DNA of 64,000 bases from Sycobia sp. Sy_11 (taxonomy: Eukaryota > Arthropoda > Insecta > Hymenoptera > Epichrysomallidae). Positions 44,951 through 55,990 of this stretch are shown piece by piece. Numbering within the stretch: the first letter of the stretch is position 1; each line of letters starts with the position of its first letter. The stretch is taken from assembly GCA_018907035.1 (NCBI GenBank), contig JACCIC010000219.1, forward strand, positions 248,001 through 312,000, given 5' to 3'. A program made the position numbers and the translations under genes. Below the pieces are notes generated by a model, which saw only the letters and a program-made list of their open reading frames with translations, ran no database searches and was not told where the DNA came from.

Positions 44951-46140
44951 TCATTTTTGTACTCGTGTATTCAGGTCTGCTGATATAAACCAAACTAAGG
45001 GTTGATGATCAGTGATGATTGTTATTTTCCTTCCATATACGTAGGAACGAAATGCCTGTACGCTATGTATGACTGCTAAGGCTTCCTTTTCGTAAACCTC
45101 GTATTTAAGTTCTGCATTGCGTAAAACTCTAGAAGTATATGCTATGGGTCTATCTTTCCCTATTTCTCCCTGGGACAGAATACCTCCTATAGCGTATCCT
45201 GAGGCATCAGTTGTTATATTAAATGGTTGAGCGAGGTCGGGGAATTGTAATAAGGGTGCATTGAATAGAATGTCTTTTAAAGTCTGACAGGCTTCTTTGG
45301 TTTTGTTCGACCATTCAAATGTTACGTCTTTTTGCAGCAATTTTGTTAATGGCTTTGCAATTGCAGCGAATCTTTCAATAAATCTGCGGTAATATCCGGC
45401 TAAACCAAGAAACTGTCGCACGTTCTTTGCGTTTTTCGGTTGTGGGAAAGCTTTTACAGCTTCTATCTTTTTTTCGTCGGGACTAACTCCTTTTTCACTC
45501 AAACGATGTCCCAGATAATTCACTTCCCTTTTCAGAAATTCGCACTTATCAGTTTGTAACTTCAATCCGGCGTCTCGAAGTCTGTTTAATAGTAGCCGCA
45601 ATTTTCTATTACGTTCTGCCAGTGTGTTTGCATATATCACAATGTCGTCCAGGTACACAAACATTTCTGCCTTGTAGTACTCTTAATAAGGTATCCATCA
45701 ACCTTTGGAAAGTGGTTGGTGGATTTTTCAACCCAAAAGGCATGCGAACGAATTGATAGTGTCCAAATGGCGTACTGAAAGCTGTTTTATGTGCATCTCT
45801 CGGGCCCATCTTAATTTGGTGAAACCCTGATGCAAGGTCTAGTACGGAGTAATATTTTGCACCTCCTACTTGGTCAAATATCTCAGTGATATTCGGCAGC
45901 GGATATGCATCGCTTACCGTTTTTTCATTTAAAGCTCTGTAATCGAGCACCATTCGCCATCTTGGTCGACCTTGTGAGTCTGCTTTCTTCTTTACAATCC
46001 AAATTGGGCTATTAAATGGAGAATCGGAATTCTCTATCACCCCTTGGTTTAATAAATCATTCACCTGTCTATCTATTTCTTCTTTGAGCGTGTGACGAAA
46101 TTTGTATTGTCGTGCATTGATTGGTTCTTCATCTGTGGTT
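44951..46140 (-). pseudogene. pol: pol: reverse transcriptase and RNase H
   Basis: It copies element RNA to DNA and degrades the RNA. RT piece 46140-45609: GVIENSDSPFNSPIWIVKKK, VLDYRALNEKT, YSVLDLASGFHQI (first Asp), MPFGLKNPPTTFQRLM. One base is out of register near 45640, where the next piece begins MFVYLDDIVIYA (catalytic YLDD). It continues through KCEFLKREVNYLGH, VRQFLGLAGYYRRFI, RNase H ITTDASGYAIGG, YEVYEKEALAVI and ITDHQPLVW, to 44951. All catalytic residues are present; one frameshift separates the halves. These are textbook Ty3/Gypsy blocks. Confidence 0.93.
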
Positions 46141-46145
46141 TTTAT

Positions 46146-47140
46146 TCAATGAGTTATAGTATCTGTTCCAGGCAATGAATCTCCGGGTAGAAAGAAAATA
46201 TCGCGATTTTTTTCGACTAAATGCTGTTCGTATTCTTTTACGAACCCACCATTTTCCATCGGGAAAATGGTGGGTTCATTATTTGCTCCCTTTGAGGGGA
46301 TATTCAGTTCTTCAAATATTAGTTCTTGCGTAAGTGAATAAAGCGTCTTTGTGGATATACTTTCATTATCGAAATAATTATTCAAAAATTCATTTGTATC
46401 GTTATCATCTATGTGTAACAATTCTTCGTTCAGCCTTTGTTGTTCATCGTCTGTTTCACACTCGTTGCTCTGATTATCGGTAGGTGCATTCACGAGTAAC
46501 GAGTCTACTGTATGATCTATTCCTCCTTCTTCCAATTCTGTGGCTAAATTTTTGCGAAGAATCTCTGGTGATACAAATTCAATTCATCGCTTACATATCG
46601 TGCCCCCAAAATACCGTAATACGGTATTGGAAAATGATCGGAGATGACGTGGAAACAAGAGATTCCTCCCAAAACTTTAAGTTTTAAAGCTCCTAGGGTG
46701 GAAAATTGTTCTGAGCTTCTTCCCCTCAAGAGTCCTTTCTGTGACTCATTGATTTTGAACCTATGGTGTATGGTTCCTATTTTTATTAGATTTCCTTCAG
46801 ATCCTGTGTCCACTAGAAATCTACATTTGCCGCCCATGGGGTTCTTGGTATTCACGGTAGGAAGTAATTCCGTTTCTTGTTGGACATGGATATTCACAAT
46901 ACTATATGTAGGGATGTCTAAGGTTTCATTTCCTAGTGGTGAATTCGTCATCTGCCCAGCTATGATGAATTGTTTATGGCTAAAGATTAATTCGGCGTTG
47001 GTATCGGTTAAGAATTCTGATCCTATAATTCCATTGTAAGGAATAGGAAAATCGTCTGATACTACGAGAAGTTCGATTCTTTGTCCGGCAATTTTGAATG
47101 ATACGATACCTAGGGTTGTTTCTTTACTATCTCCCACTCC
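46146..47140 (-). pseudogene. pol: pol: aspartic protease region with a partial duplication, plus linker
   Basis: It processes the polyprotein. On the minus strand 47137-46544 contains a full retropepsin, CRFLVDTGSEGNLIK (active site near 46820) to FPIPYYGILGARY. Ahead of it lies a second copy of only the C-terminal half: TTLGIVSFKIAG ... VVSDDFPIPYNGIIGSEFL (near 47120-46990). The frame then changes and a 46535-46146 acidic linker leads to the RT. The linker is interrupted by a TGA at about 46147 where the family has Arg (consistent with CGA to TGA). The 16-bp hairpin at 46242-46277 lies in the linker. Confidence 0.8.
46242..46277. repeat. Perfect 16-bp inverted repeat (hairpin) inside pol
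   Basis: Left arm 46242-46257 and right arm 46262-46277 are exact complements around a 4-base loop ATCG. The reading frame of the linker passes through both arms. Confidence 0.9.
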
Positions 47141-47150
47141 TGTTAGAGTA

Positions 47151-48030
47151 TCAATTATTCATTCGTTTATGTTTGCCGATTGTGTTACATGCTTGGCACT
47201 TGATCCTTGCGAAGCACTGAGAGATAGTATGGTATGACCTTCCGCAAGTTTGACATAATAGCGCTTGGCTTGGTCTGAGTCTTTTCCGGCATTCTGCAAA
47301 GGTATGATCTATTATCTTGCAGTAGCTACAAGGGGTATTCAGCGGTAGAGTTAGATTGTTTAATTCTAACAATTCTAATTCTTCGACTGTGGCGAATGCG
47401 TACCCAGATATTATTTCTCTTACTTCACCCAAGACTTTTTTTCTTAAGTAATTTCGTGAAGCTTTCTTCGAGATTGTTGCTTATCAGTTCCCTAGCTTCT
47501 GTACAGTGTTCTAAGAAATGACTAAGGGGCATATTTTTCCCGTCCAATTCAGGAACAAATTTTAGTGCTTCTTTCAAAGATATGGTTGTTGATTGATCGT
47601 TCGCCATTTTAGTACTTGGTAGGTGTTCAGCTATTAAGCAATCACTTGTCAGGTACGATAAGTATGGTCGAACCGTTTTTTGTTCGGCGAGGTCTATAGA
47701 GTCACCGGAGAACGATAAGTTTTCAGGGGTAGATGAACCTGTGTGTATGGGACTGACGTCTTCTATATTTTGTTCGATATTCGATTGTTCTCGAGGCGTT
47801 GATGTGCCGAATGGCGTAAACTCTTTTAAGTCTTTCGGAGGAGTTCTGAATTCGTCCTCCCTTGGTTGATTCTCAGGTTCGTTTTTTAATGGGATTTCTA
47901 ACTCCTTCCCTGATCGAGTTTTACTACGTCTATTAATTCGATTTTTAATGTATATGTGTATAAATGTGTCTCCTTTTTATTTATATGGTTGTGAGGCAGT
48001 TGCGTATGACGATCGTTTGTTTCGATATTT
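47151..48030 (-). pseudogene. gag: gag: N-terminal region, capsid start and zinc knuckles, with internal deletion
   Basis: On the minus strand a frame without an upstream Met is open from about 48030 (Pro/Glu/Ser-rich) to MANDQSTTISLKEALKFVP (ATG 47607) and LDGKNMPLSHFLEHCTEA, the start of a Gypsy capsid. After KLLKKKSLG the frame shifts at an A-run near 47430. The next piece, 47432-47151, reads SGYAFATVEELELLEL, then CSYCKIIDHTFAEC and CQTCGRSYHTISQC, two good CX2CX4HX4C knuckles, and a partial third. Only about 20 residues separate the capsid block from the knuckles, so most of the capsid C-terminal domain is deleted. Confidence 0.82.
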
Positions 48031-48431
48031 TATTAATTAGATTTTCTCTCTCTATATTTTCAATTGATTTATTTAAATTATTTTTAATTATTTCCTCAAC
48101 CTTCACCTGTTTAATAATTTTATTTTAATATATATTTGTTCGTAAATTGCCTGTTACGAGATATATATTGATTAGTAATATCGTTTCGTAAATTTTTGTA
48201 ATGATTCAGTGAATAATTTTCGACCAAGAGGCAGTTGCACGTGGCTATCGTTTGTAGCTCAGAGGCTTTGGTGCTTGGCCGTTTTAATTTATTTTGTGTT
48301 TTTTTTCTTTTTAAATCCTTTCGAATGGTGAGGTTGGGTTATTAATTTGTTAATGTTAATTCATTTGTTTAATTTATAGCCTCCCGATTTGTTATATTCA
48401 TTTGTTACGTTCTTTCATCCCCTTTTTTTCA

Positions 48432-48954
48432 TTAAATGGTTTGTGTTTTTCTTTTGAAAATTAATTTTTGATTATTTAATCCCACTTCTATTCGTGAGGT
48501 TGATTCTGTTAAGGAATGTTCAAACGCTTTTTCTAGGCTTTCTATAGTTTCAGTATCCTCCTTTTTAGGTGATTTATGTAGGCTTATTATAGCTTTTATA
48601 ATTGTAGCAATAATACTTTGTAAGTTTTTCTCATCTCCTTGTTTTTCTTTTAGCAAGGCTTTAATTTGTTGTTCTCTTCTTTCTGATTTTGTTAATTCGT
48701 CCTGCTCTTCGACGAGCAGGGAATATATTTGTAATATCGTATTTTTCAATTGTTTATTTTCGGCTTGTTCCTTATTTACAGCCTTTCCCATTATTCAGAG
48801 CCTTTCCCAATTGGTCTATTCTTTTATCTAAATAGTTTCCGAATTCCCAACGGTCGTGATCGTTGCCGATTAATGCATCAATATTTTGTTCTAGGCGTTG
48901 TAACCTAGTATCTGTATAGATGCTAATTCCTTCGGGGTCTAGTATTGGTATCAT
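48432..48954 (-). pseudogene. Coiled-coil frame upstream of gag
   Basis: Two pieces in different frames overlap near 48780. The first, 48954-48772, starts MIPILDPEGISIYTDTRLQR and has a leucine-heptad-like stretch (LEQNIDAL). The second, 48791-48432, is rich in Glu/Lys with heptads (ENKQLKNTILQIYSLLVEEQ). It is probably the N-terminal part of gag (matrix-like) or a separate leader protein. No domain is recognised. Confidence 0.5.
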
Positions 48955-49008
48955 ATATATTGCTTATATATATTTTATTATTATTATTGTTGTGTGTTTT
49001 TATATATA

Positions 49009-49067
<59 letters not shown>

Positions 49068-49645
49068 TTTATTTATTTTTACCATGTTATTGGTAATGGT
49101 TATTGTTATTTTTGTTATTTTATTTATTGAATAGTATTGTTATCGTTATTATTTTGTAGTGGATCGTTGATTAAGTTTTGACATGTAGAAAGTTACGTGA
49201 GAAGAAAAACAACAGGGGCGCCACCTCTAGTGAAATCAAAAAAATCGGGAACGCGTGTTTGCGCAGATGTCCGGCAGGCGCGCTGTTGGACGTCTTTGCG
49301 TAGTTCGTGCAGAACTTTTATTGTGTGGCAGCGAGTGTACACGTCTAGCTTGCTACTTTCGTGCTAGGCAATTGAACGATCACAGAGTCCGATAAGTTTC
49401 CTTTCATATATATTTTTGTTATTTAATTATTTATTGTTGCAAGTATATATACATATGCATATGTACTCGTATACTCTTTCCTTAATTTTTCTTTTCTTGT
49501 TTATCCTTTTATAAGTATACACTAGTGTGTATACGCATATATATATATATACATATACATGTGTATATGCATATATATATACATATACATATGTATATAC
49601 CTATGTATACATATGTGAATTTTGCAAAGGTATATATATATTTAT

Positions 49646-49712
<67 letters not shown>

Positions 49713-49893
49713 CGTATCTATAAGTATCTCTATATATATGTGTTATGTCTATTGTTTACTTTGTGATTGTATTTTTTTTTTCAAGTTTTCTTTAATGACA
49801 TTATGGTGAGCATAAGGATTCGTCAGGTATGTTTTCAAAATAACCTTTTCAATACTTCAATTTATATTTTTATTTTAAATGTTACAAGTTCTT
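48955..49893 (-). other. Leader region of the element: TA repeats and non-coding sequence
   Basis: Contains (TA)n at about 49012-49064 and 49651-49699 and a short GC-richer patch at 49195-49390. No frame found. Confidence 0.6.
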
Positions 49894-50523
49894 TTATTTA
49901 TATGTAATGTGTTTAATTTTCCAGGCTTCTTGTTTCCTGAACCGTAGCACTTCTTTGGGTCTCGAATATTGGCATGAGATGCATCCCAGGCAGTTCTCTG
50001 TTGGGAGTTTACGCTCCTCGAAGCACTTAGCACAAGTGCTTCTGTGCTGAATTTCTACAATGGCATCGATGGAGAGCAGCGGGTACTGGTGTTGTACCTC
50101 CAGGTCACCTATTGTGCCCTTAATGCCATAAAGGGTTCTGAGAACGTTACCATCGAGTGGTTCAAAGTTGTGATTGTGTGTGGAAAGTTTATGGATAGTG
50201 TAGTGCTTGGACCAGCACGCTGAACACTTTTCCCTTATTTTTCCTCCCAAGCAGTGGACACAAAGTGTGTGTTTGAACAGCTTGGTCCGTTCTTCTGGGC
50301 TGAGTGTCTGACAGGCATCAACAAATGCACCTTTGATTTGGGCAGTGCATTCGCCCAGCAGTTCCTCTCGACGGAGGGCCTTTAACCTTGTTTCTTTCTG
50401 TTTTCGCAGCTGTCTGCGTTTTTTCTGGGAGGCTTTATTAGCCTTCTTCAGTGTCTGGTACCCTAGATTATCCACTAAACAAAGAGAACTCAGGTAATAT
50501 TTTTCCTTTTTTTTCTTGTTCAA
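49894..50523 (-). CDS. Cys-rich frame upstream of gag, no in-frame ATG, function unknown
   Basis: About 200 codons open on the minus strand directly behind the primer site. There is no Met codon anywhere in it; the first possible start is a TTG at 50523. A polypyrimidine stretch ending in AG (TTCTCTTTGTTTAG, near 50489-50476) precedes TGGATAATC, which suggests an exon joined by splicing. It has a very basic N-terminal part (KKRRQLRKQKETRLKALRRE), then CVHC ... CSACWSKH and CAKC ... CLGCISC, i.e. two CxxC-type metal-binding candidates. The second element copy at the right edge starts the same frame (63950-64000: LVDELG then YQSVKK-type). It is not part of the standard gag-pol-env plan. I do not recognise a homologue. 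Confidence 0.55.
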   Translation of the reverse strand: MNKKKKEKYYLSSLCLVDNLGYQTLKKANKASQKKRRQLRKQKETRLKALRREELLGECTAQIKGAFVDACQTLSPEERTKLFKHTLCVHCLGGKIREKCSACWSKHYTIHKLSTHNHNFEPLDGNVLRTLYGIKGTIGDLEVQHQYPLLSIDAIVEIQHRSTCAKCFEERKLPTENCLGCISCQYSRPKEVLRFRKQEAWKIKHITYK

Positions 50524-50569
50524 ATCTTCTCTCTCTCTCTTTTTTTGAAGTATTTGTTTTCGTTATTAT

Positions 50570-50610
50570 TTGTTTATATATATATATTTTTAATTTATTT
50601 ATTTTATCTA

Positions 50611-50673
<63 letters not shown>

Positions 50674-50765
50674 TTTTGATTCATATGTTCTATAGTAGCT
50701 TATATTTTCTCTACTTTATTTTTATATGTAACCGAATAAGTATATATATATATATATATATATGT
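50570..50765. repeat. (TA)n microsatellites in the element leader
   Basis: TA runs at about 50615-50669 and 50741-50763. Confidence 0.9.
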
Positions 50766-50940
50766 AAATATATGTACTGCATATGTATATATACATTATT
50801 TTAATATGTTTTATTATATAGATGAGTATCGGTATGTATGTATATATATAAGTTTGTTATTTGTTTATGTTATTATTATTTGTTATATTTTATTAGTTGT
50901 TATAGGTTCCACATCAATTGTTTGATGCCAAGTCCAAATC

Positions 50941-50958
50941 ATCCCGACTGAGCCCCCA
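50941..50958 (-). promoter_or_regulatory. Primer-binding site, tRNA-Pro-like
   Basis: The minus strand reads TGGGGGCTCAGTCGGGAT, close to the tRNA-Pro complementary primer site known from gammaretroviruses. It is 16 nt inside the LTR end (50975), further than usual. The second copy at 63774-63791 reads TGGGGGCTCATCCGGGAT, closer to the tRNA-Pro pattern. Confidence 0.7.
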
Positions 50959-50974
50959 AAATTTTAAAGACTAA

Positions 50975-52193
50975 TGTGACGTCTGGGCATTTTTACCCTT
51001 CCGTATACGTTACTCTTTATTTTTAATACATACGTGTATTAATTTTAATACACATATGTATTCCTATTGTTTTAGGCAGTTTTGAGCCTGGAGTTGCCTC
51101 CACTAGCTTGGGAATGCGTAGTCGATCACTTGATGGCAACAAACAATAAGGTATAAATTTTAATGGAGATTATGAAACCCTATGCTGGTCTTACATAGGT
51201 CAGAGTCCAAGGCTTTATTTGGATGCAATTTCCTCTTCTTTCGAAGGGGAAGCTGAATCCGCCTCGGCCTACCGACCTAGTTCCCTATTGATTAAGTATG
51301 TACGTGTGATAAACTAGGGGGATGTTCAGTCGTACCATATAGGAGGACCAGACACTTCCCCGGAAAAAGGAGATAGAAAGAAAAGGGAGAGAGAGAAATA
51401 TTAGATTTCTAATTTGTTAAATATTAATGAAATTTATTTCTTACTTGTATAGAGTGCACGGTGACAGAGAGAGGACTTACGGAAGACTGCTTGACTGAAT
51501 CCTGCTGACTGAATGAATTTTGTGGAAAAACCGGGGCTTGATATACCCGATTTTTCCATGATCATCCGCAATTCCTCTCTCTGCTTCTCGTTTTTACAGC
51601 TTTTTTATTACATTGTTTACTTTGCTTACTTTTAGTCTTAATACTAGTATAAACAATTAAATTTTATCATAAACATTCATTATAATTTTTATCTTAAATA
51701 TTTGTTGTATTAAAAATGTAATTTAATTGTTTAAAGTATTAATTTTACTATAAATTAAATATCGAAAATTGTACACTAGCGCATCGCTAATGTACATGTT
51801 GCGTTACCTATGAGACCTTCATCGGAGAAACATACGCTTCTGACCTATGATCTTGCGCAAGCCAACGTCTTATTTCGGCGGTATTATGAAATTGTTTTCC
51901 TCGCCCAAATAAGATGATGACATGCTAGATGAAATTCGGTCATTTTAGTTTCGATTGTTATTCTACAAAACTTTATTTATATCTATTTATTTATATATAT
52001 ACATATATATGTTCAAGTATTATTATTATAATTGTATGTATTTATTAATAATATATATACATATAATATATTATCATATTATATATTTTTGTTTATAACT
52101 GTATATATATATATTTTTTTTTTATGTGTTACTAGTATATACTATGTTTATATATATACACCTATATATAGGTGTTAATACGTATTATAATAC

Positions 52194-52244
<51 letters not shown>

Positions 52245-52261
52245 GTATTATAATACCTTAC

Positions 52262-52309
<48 letters not shown>

Positions 52310-52316
52310 TTGTACG

Positions 52317-52347
<31 letters not shown>

Positions 52348-52466
52348 CTCTATTATTATATATTATATTTAAAACTATAGTTTACATTTATACGTGTATA
52401 TGAATATATATACTTTCAATGTTTAAATTAATATTATTTTATTAAGATTATTAGCTCGATGTTACA
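50975..52466 (-). repeat. 5' LTR of the 13-kb Gypsy element
   Basis: 1492 bp with the same ends as the 3' LTR. The extra length relative to the 3' LTR is largely TA microsatellite near its U3 end (52199-52243, 52265-52309, 52318-52343). The TATA box of the palindrome is changed here (TATATCAAG). Confidence 0.93.
52199..52343. repeat. (TA)n microsatellites in the 5' LTR
   Basis: Three TA runs separated by ACGTATTATAATACCTTACAT-like and ACTTGTACG spacers; the same LTR position carries a single run (40410-40448) in the 3' LTR. Confidence 0.9.
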
Positions 52467-52470
52467 ATAC

Positions 52471-55400
52471 ATTTATACCATTTATTACCATTTTATCCCT
52501 AGAAAATTCATAGTTGTTTTTAACGTAATTTTTCGCGGTGAAACAGAATATTGTTTCAGAATTGCTCTCACATCAGATTTTTCAAATATTTTAATCTATA
52601 AAAGTAAAAACAGTGAATAATGACATACCATTTAGGCTATTATATTTATAAATTACTATTTATAAATTTTATATTTATAAATTTCTCAATATTCAAAAAT
52701 TCATAGCGACTAAGCCCATATGAAGCAGTCGGCTGTATCTTCATTAGAAAACATTGAAAATATTTAAGTTGAAAATTAACAGTAGGTTGATCAATGCTTA
52801 TGCAATAATTTTGCCTTTTCTAAATACAAGATCAGATATTTTACAATTATCAAATTTACACTATTGCCTATTCAACTATTATAAATTATTTCTTAAAATT
52901 TAAAAATATCTCTCTTGGCGAAATTCTTCTTTTAGTCGCATTTGAAAGGTAAATTCTGTACGGTAAGATGTTGTGAATAGTTTTTTTAGAAAAACATTCA
53001 CGTCGTTGCATAAATTTAAATACATCAGAATTCCCTCAATAGTCAGAGATAGTTCGTATATTACACCCGCACAGATTTTTTGTGCCATCCGAGGATTAGG
53101 TACCTTAACCTTATGTTTTTTACTAATTTTTATCTATGCATAAGTTAAAAGGAGAGAAATGTAATGACTCGAAAAAGTTAAAAAAGACTGAACTGCAAAT
53201 GACAAGGAAAAAAGGGGAATAAAAAACCTAAAAAATATATAACAACAAAACCGAAGACGAAATTAATAAAAAAATCAACAATAAACAAATTAATATTAAA
53301 AATATTGAGAACATTATTAATTGGTAAATGAAGCTCGTCAGAGATGCAGGGCCAAGACCTTAAAAACAAATTTACAGGTAACGAGATACAGAGCGATAAT
53401 TCGTTAGGAGCAGAAATGACCAAAGGTATGATATGTATATGCTGTTCATTAATCAGACCCAGAATTTTTAAGAGTATTACTTTGTATATTTGAAATTGAT
53501 CGTAAAATTCTTAATGAACTAAAGTAAATAAATTAAAAAATTCATTAATAAAAATCGTTATTTTATCCTTTTCATTTATTAATTTATGAAAACATGCTGT
53601 AGAAATCTTAGGCTGTTGATTTCAAATTACTTTACTTTTAACACTATCTTGCATTTAAAGTTCATAACAACATTTTATTCGCAGAAAACACTATTGACCA
53701 GGCTAAGTTAAAAAAAAAGTTATCGAAACTTCAAAAATACAACCGAAATCTTCCAAATTTATGCTTCAGCAAGAAAGTACAGTTTTAAGTGAATTGAAAG
53801 TATATATGAATGTTAAATTTGAGGAAATGGGACACAATTAATAATTTGATACAGAAATGAAAGTAAAAGAGGTTCAAAGGTTTGCGGTATATTTTTTTCA
53901 AATTTTTATTTATTAATATTTTAACCGACTAAAATATTTTTACGAAACATGTATAGATAATGAGTTTAATTCACGTCATTGAAAAATTCGAAAAATAAAC
54001 TAATGCATTTACAGCTTGAATTACCAACTACTTAATAAGATACCGAAATTTGATTCTAATAAATGTTAATTTTTCTAAAGAATTAAATTTATTTTAAAAA
54101 GATAAAAAGAAGTAAGCTAAACGTGACCTTATTGGAAAGTGGGGCATGGGCAAAGTGTCTTATATAGTGACAGCATAGGAAAAAATATATATTTGCACTT
54201 GTTATTTCTTTATTTAATATTTTGTTTAATTTGATTAATACTGTCCAAAATTTTTGAATATTTAATGTCCATTTTTTATTATTATTTAAATAATTATTAT
54301 TATATTCTTTTAGAAGCGGTAACAAAAATGAGATAATCAACTGTCTGTAATTGCCTGAAGATTTCCCGATAAGGTCAAAGGAAGATTTTATAAGCTTCAA
54401 GAGAGACGCCGAACGGCATGTAGAACTAGTAAGTATTGTAGAGAATTCTATAAATCACTTGCATGTATTATGATATTACGCTTCATATAATCACTGAGCT
54501 ATGTCTCGTCGTATGTACTTTGTTTTTCTCGTTTGGCTTCCTTTCTATAGAACCTAATTCTTGTAAAACCTAGTATTAAATTTAAATTTAAATGAAAGTT
54601 ATTTTCAGGTTTTAAAGTACATTTGTTGATGGTGTACATATAGATATTCTACGAAGTTCTTACTTTATGTTAAAATACGGAACATCTAGCCATGTATCTA
54701 AAGTAGCTTCAATTAAAATGATCAGTAAAAACTCCTTTTGGTATTTGAAATTAATTGTTGTAAAGTAGATATACAAAATATCCATACTATGCCTTTATAA
54801 AATGATGGTAGTATCATTTTTTCTTTTTTGAATGATATGCCTATAATTGATCGTGCTATTCTTTAATACTGTAATAGTACTGATGTATACTTCTTTTCTA
54901 CTATGGTAATAAAGTTACACAATAACCTTAAAGCCCCCCAAAAAGAAACAAGGAACATACAAGAATTTTTAATTTTTATTTATATCTGCAACCGAATATA
55001 GATATATTACAAATGTTATACTTATGTGTAGTACTTTATTTCTATAGTATTACCTCCTGTTTCTTCCGTCTGTGTAAATGACTTTATTAACCAAATGGAG
55101 ATAGACATCTTCACAGAGGTAATTTGATGCCGATCCACTGTAGATTTACGTCTCAAATTTTACATTTTTCATCTTTGATTTCTTTGTATAGATTGAGTTT
55201 TTCTTTTGTATTTTATATAAAAAATTTTTTTCAGTTTAATTGTGTTATAAATATTAGTGTCCCATATTCGAAAACTGCGATCAGAAACTTTTTTAAAAAG
55301 GTAATAACTAACGAATTGATTTTTCAAATGAAATGGGTGTGAGATAAAAGCGATAACGTAAACATATTTTTTTTTGTTCCAAAAAGAATTGTCATAAATT

Positions 55401-55785
55401 ATGGTTAGCAAGTATTTACTTCGTGATTCAGAATCTAAATGAAATTAATTTTGCAATAAGGTATATTTGTAAATATTAATATTATAAACTTAATATATTT
55501 AAATTTAAAATAACATAAATAATAAAATACATCTCAATAAAAATATGACAGTATGTATCAGTACTTAATCGGCTAAGAACTAATATCTGTTTCTTGTTTA
55601 TATATCCGAATTAATTTTTATCTTATCATGATGAATAGCTCATTAAAAATATATACGCGTATACACTGAGGCCTTGAAAAGGATTCGTTATATTTTTTAC
55701 GATATAAAATTTATAATATAAGGAATAAAAACAATTTATTTAAAGTACTATTCATCCAATTATTCTAACTGTATAGAAATTCCCT
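52471..55785. other. AT-rich spacer, nothing recognised
   Basis: Over 3 kb without a supported gene or TE. Open stretches at 53423-53178 and 54400-54089 (minus) are hydrophobic or Asn-rich translations of AT-rich sequence with no domain. Confidence 0.4.
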
Positions 55786-55789
55786 ATCA

Positions 55790-55990
55790 AACAAGGCGAT
55801 GTCTTTTGAGGCTGTTTAAGAATCGATCCATTTTTTAGTTTCTTCGTAAAAATAAAAGCATTGCTCAGCTAGGCCATGTATAATCGAAGAGATTAGATAA
55901 AAATCGGAAGGGACAATATCAGATGAATAGAACGGATGGGTAACACTTCTCATTGAAGCATTTTCAGATAGGTTTCACTGGTTTTGCAAA
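55790..55990 (-). pseudogene. mariner transposase C-terminal fragment
   Basis: The minus strand reads PFYSSDIVPSDFYLISS, then IHGLAEQCF and YEETKKWIDS, matching the mauritiana-type third catalytic block and the region after it. One stop follows. The rest of the element is absent, and no terminal repeat was seen. Confidence 0.7.

Larger units (their letters stand above)
39271..52470 (-). mobile_element. Complete 13.2-kb Ty3/Gypsy LTR retroelement with env-like gene
   Basis: The element spans 39275-52466 and is flanked by a perfect ATAC duplication (39271-39274, 52467-52470). On the minus strand: 5' LTR (52466-50975), tRNA-Pro-like primer site (50958-50941), Cys-rich frame, coiled-coil frame, gag, protease, RT, RNase H, integrase, env, short purine run, 3' LTR (40570-39275). 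This is the domain order of Ty3/Gypsy elements with an envelope (errantivirus-like). The coding part carries frameshifts, an in-frame TGA, a gag deletion and a changed integrase residue, so this copy is defective. Confidence 0.92.

Noticed and set aside
49926..50493. Possible plus-strand exon with TTTTCCAG and CAGGTAATA borders
   Set aside because: All three plus-strand frames contain early stops; the minus strand carries the long frame.
53178..54400. Two minus-strand open stretches of 80-100 codons
   Set aside because: Low-complexity hydrophobic or Asn-rich translations in AT-rich DNA; no homologous motif.
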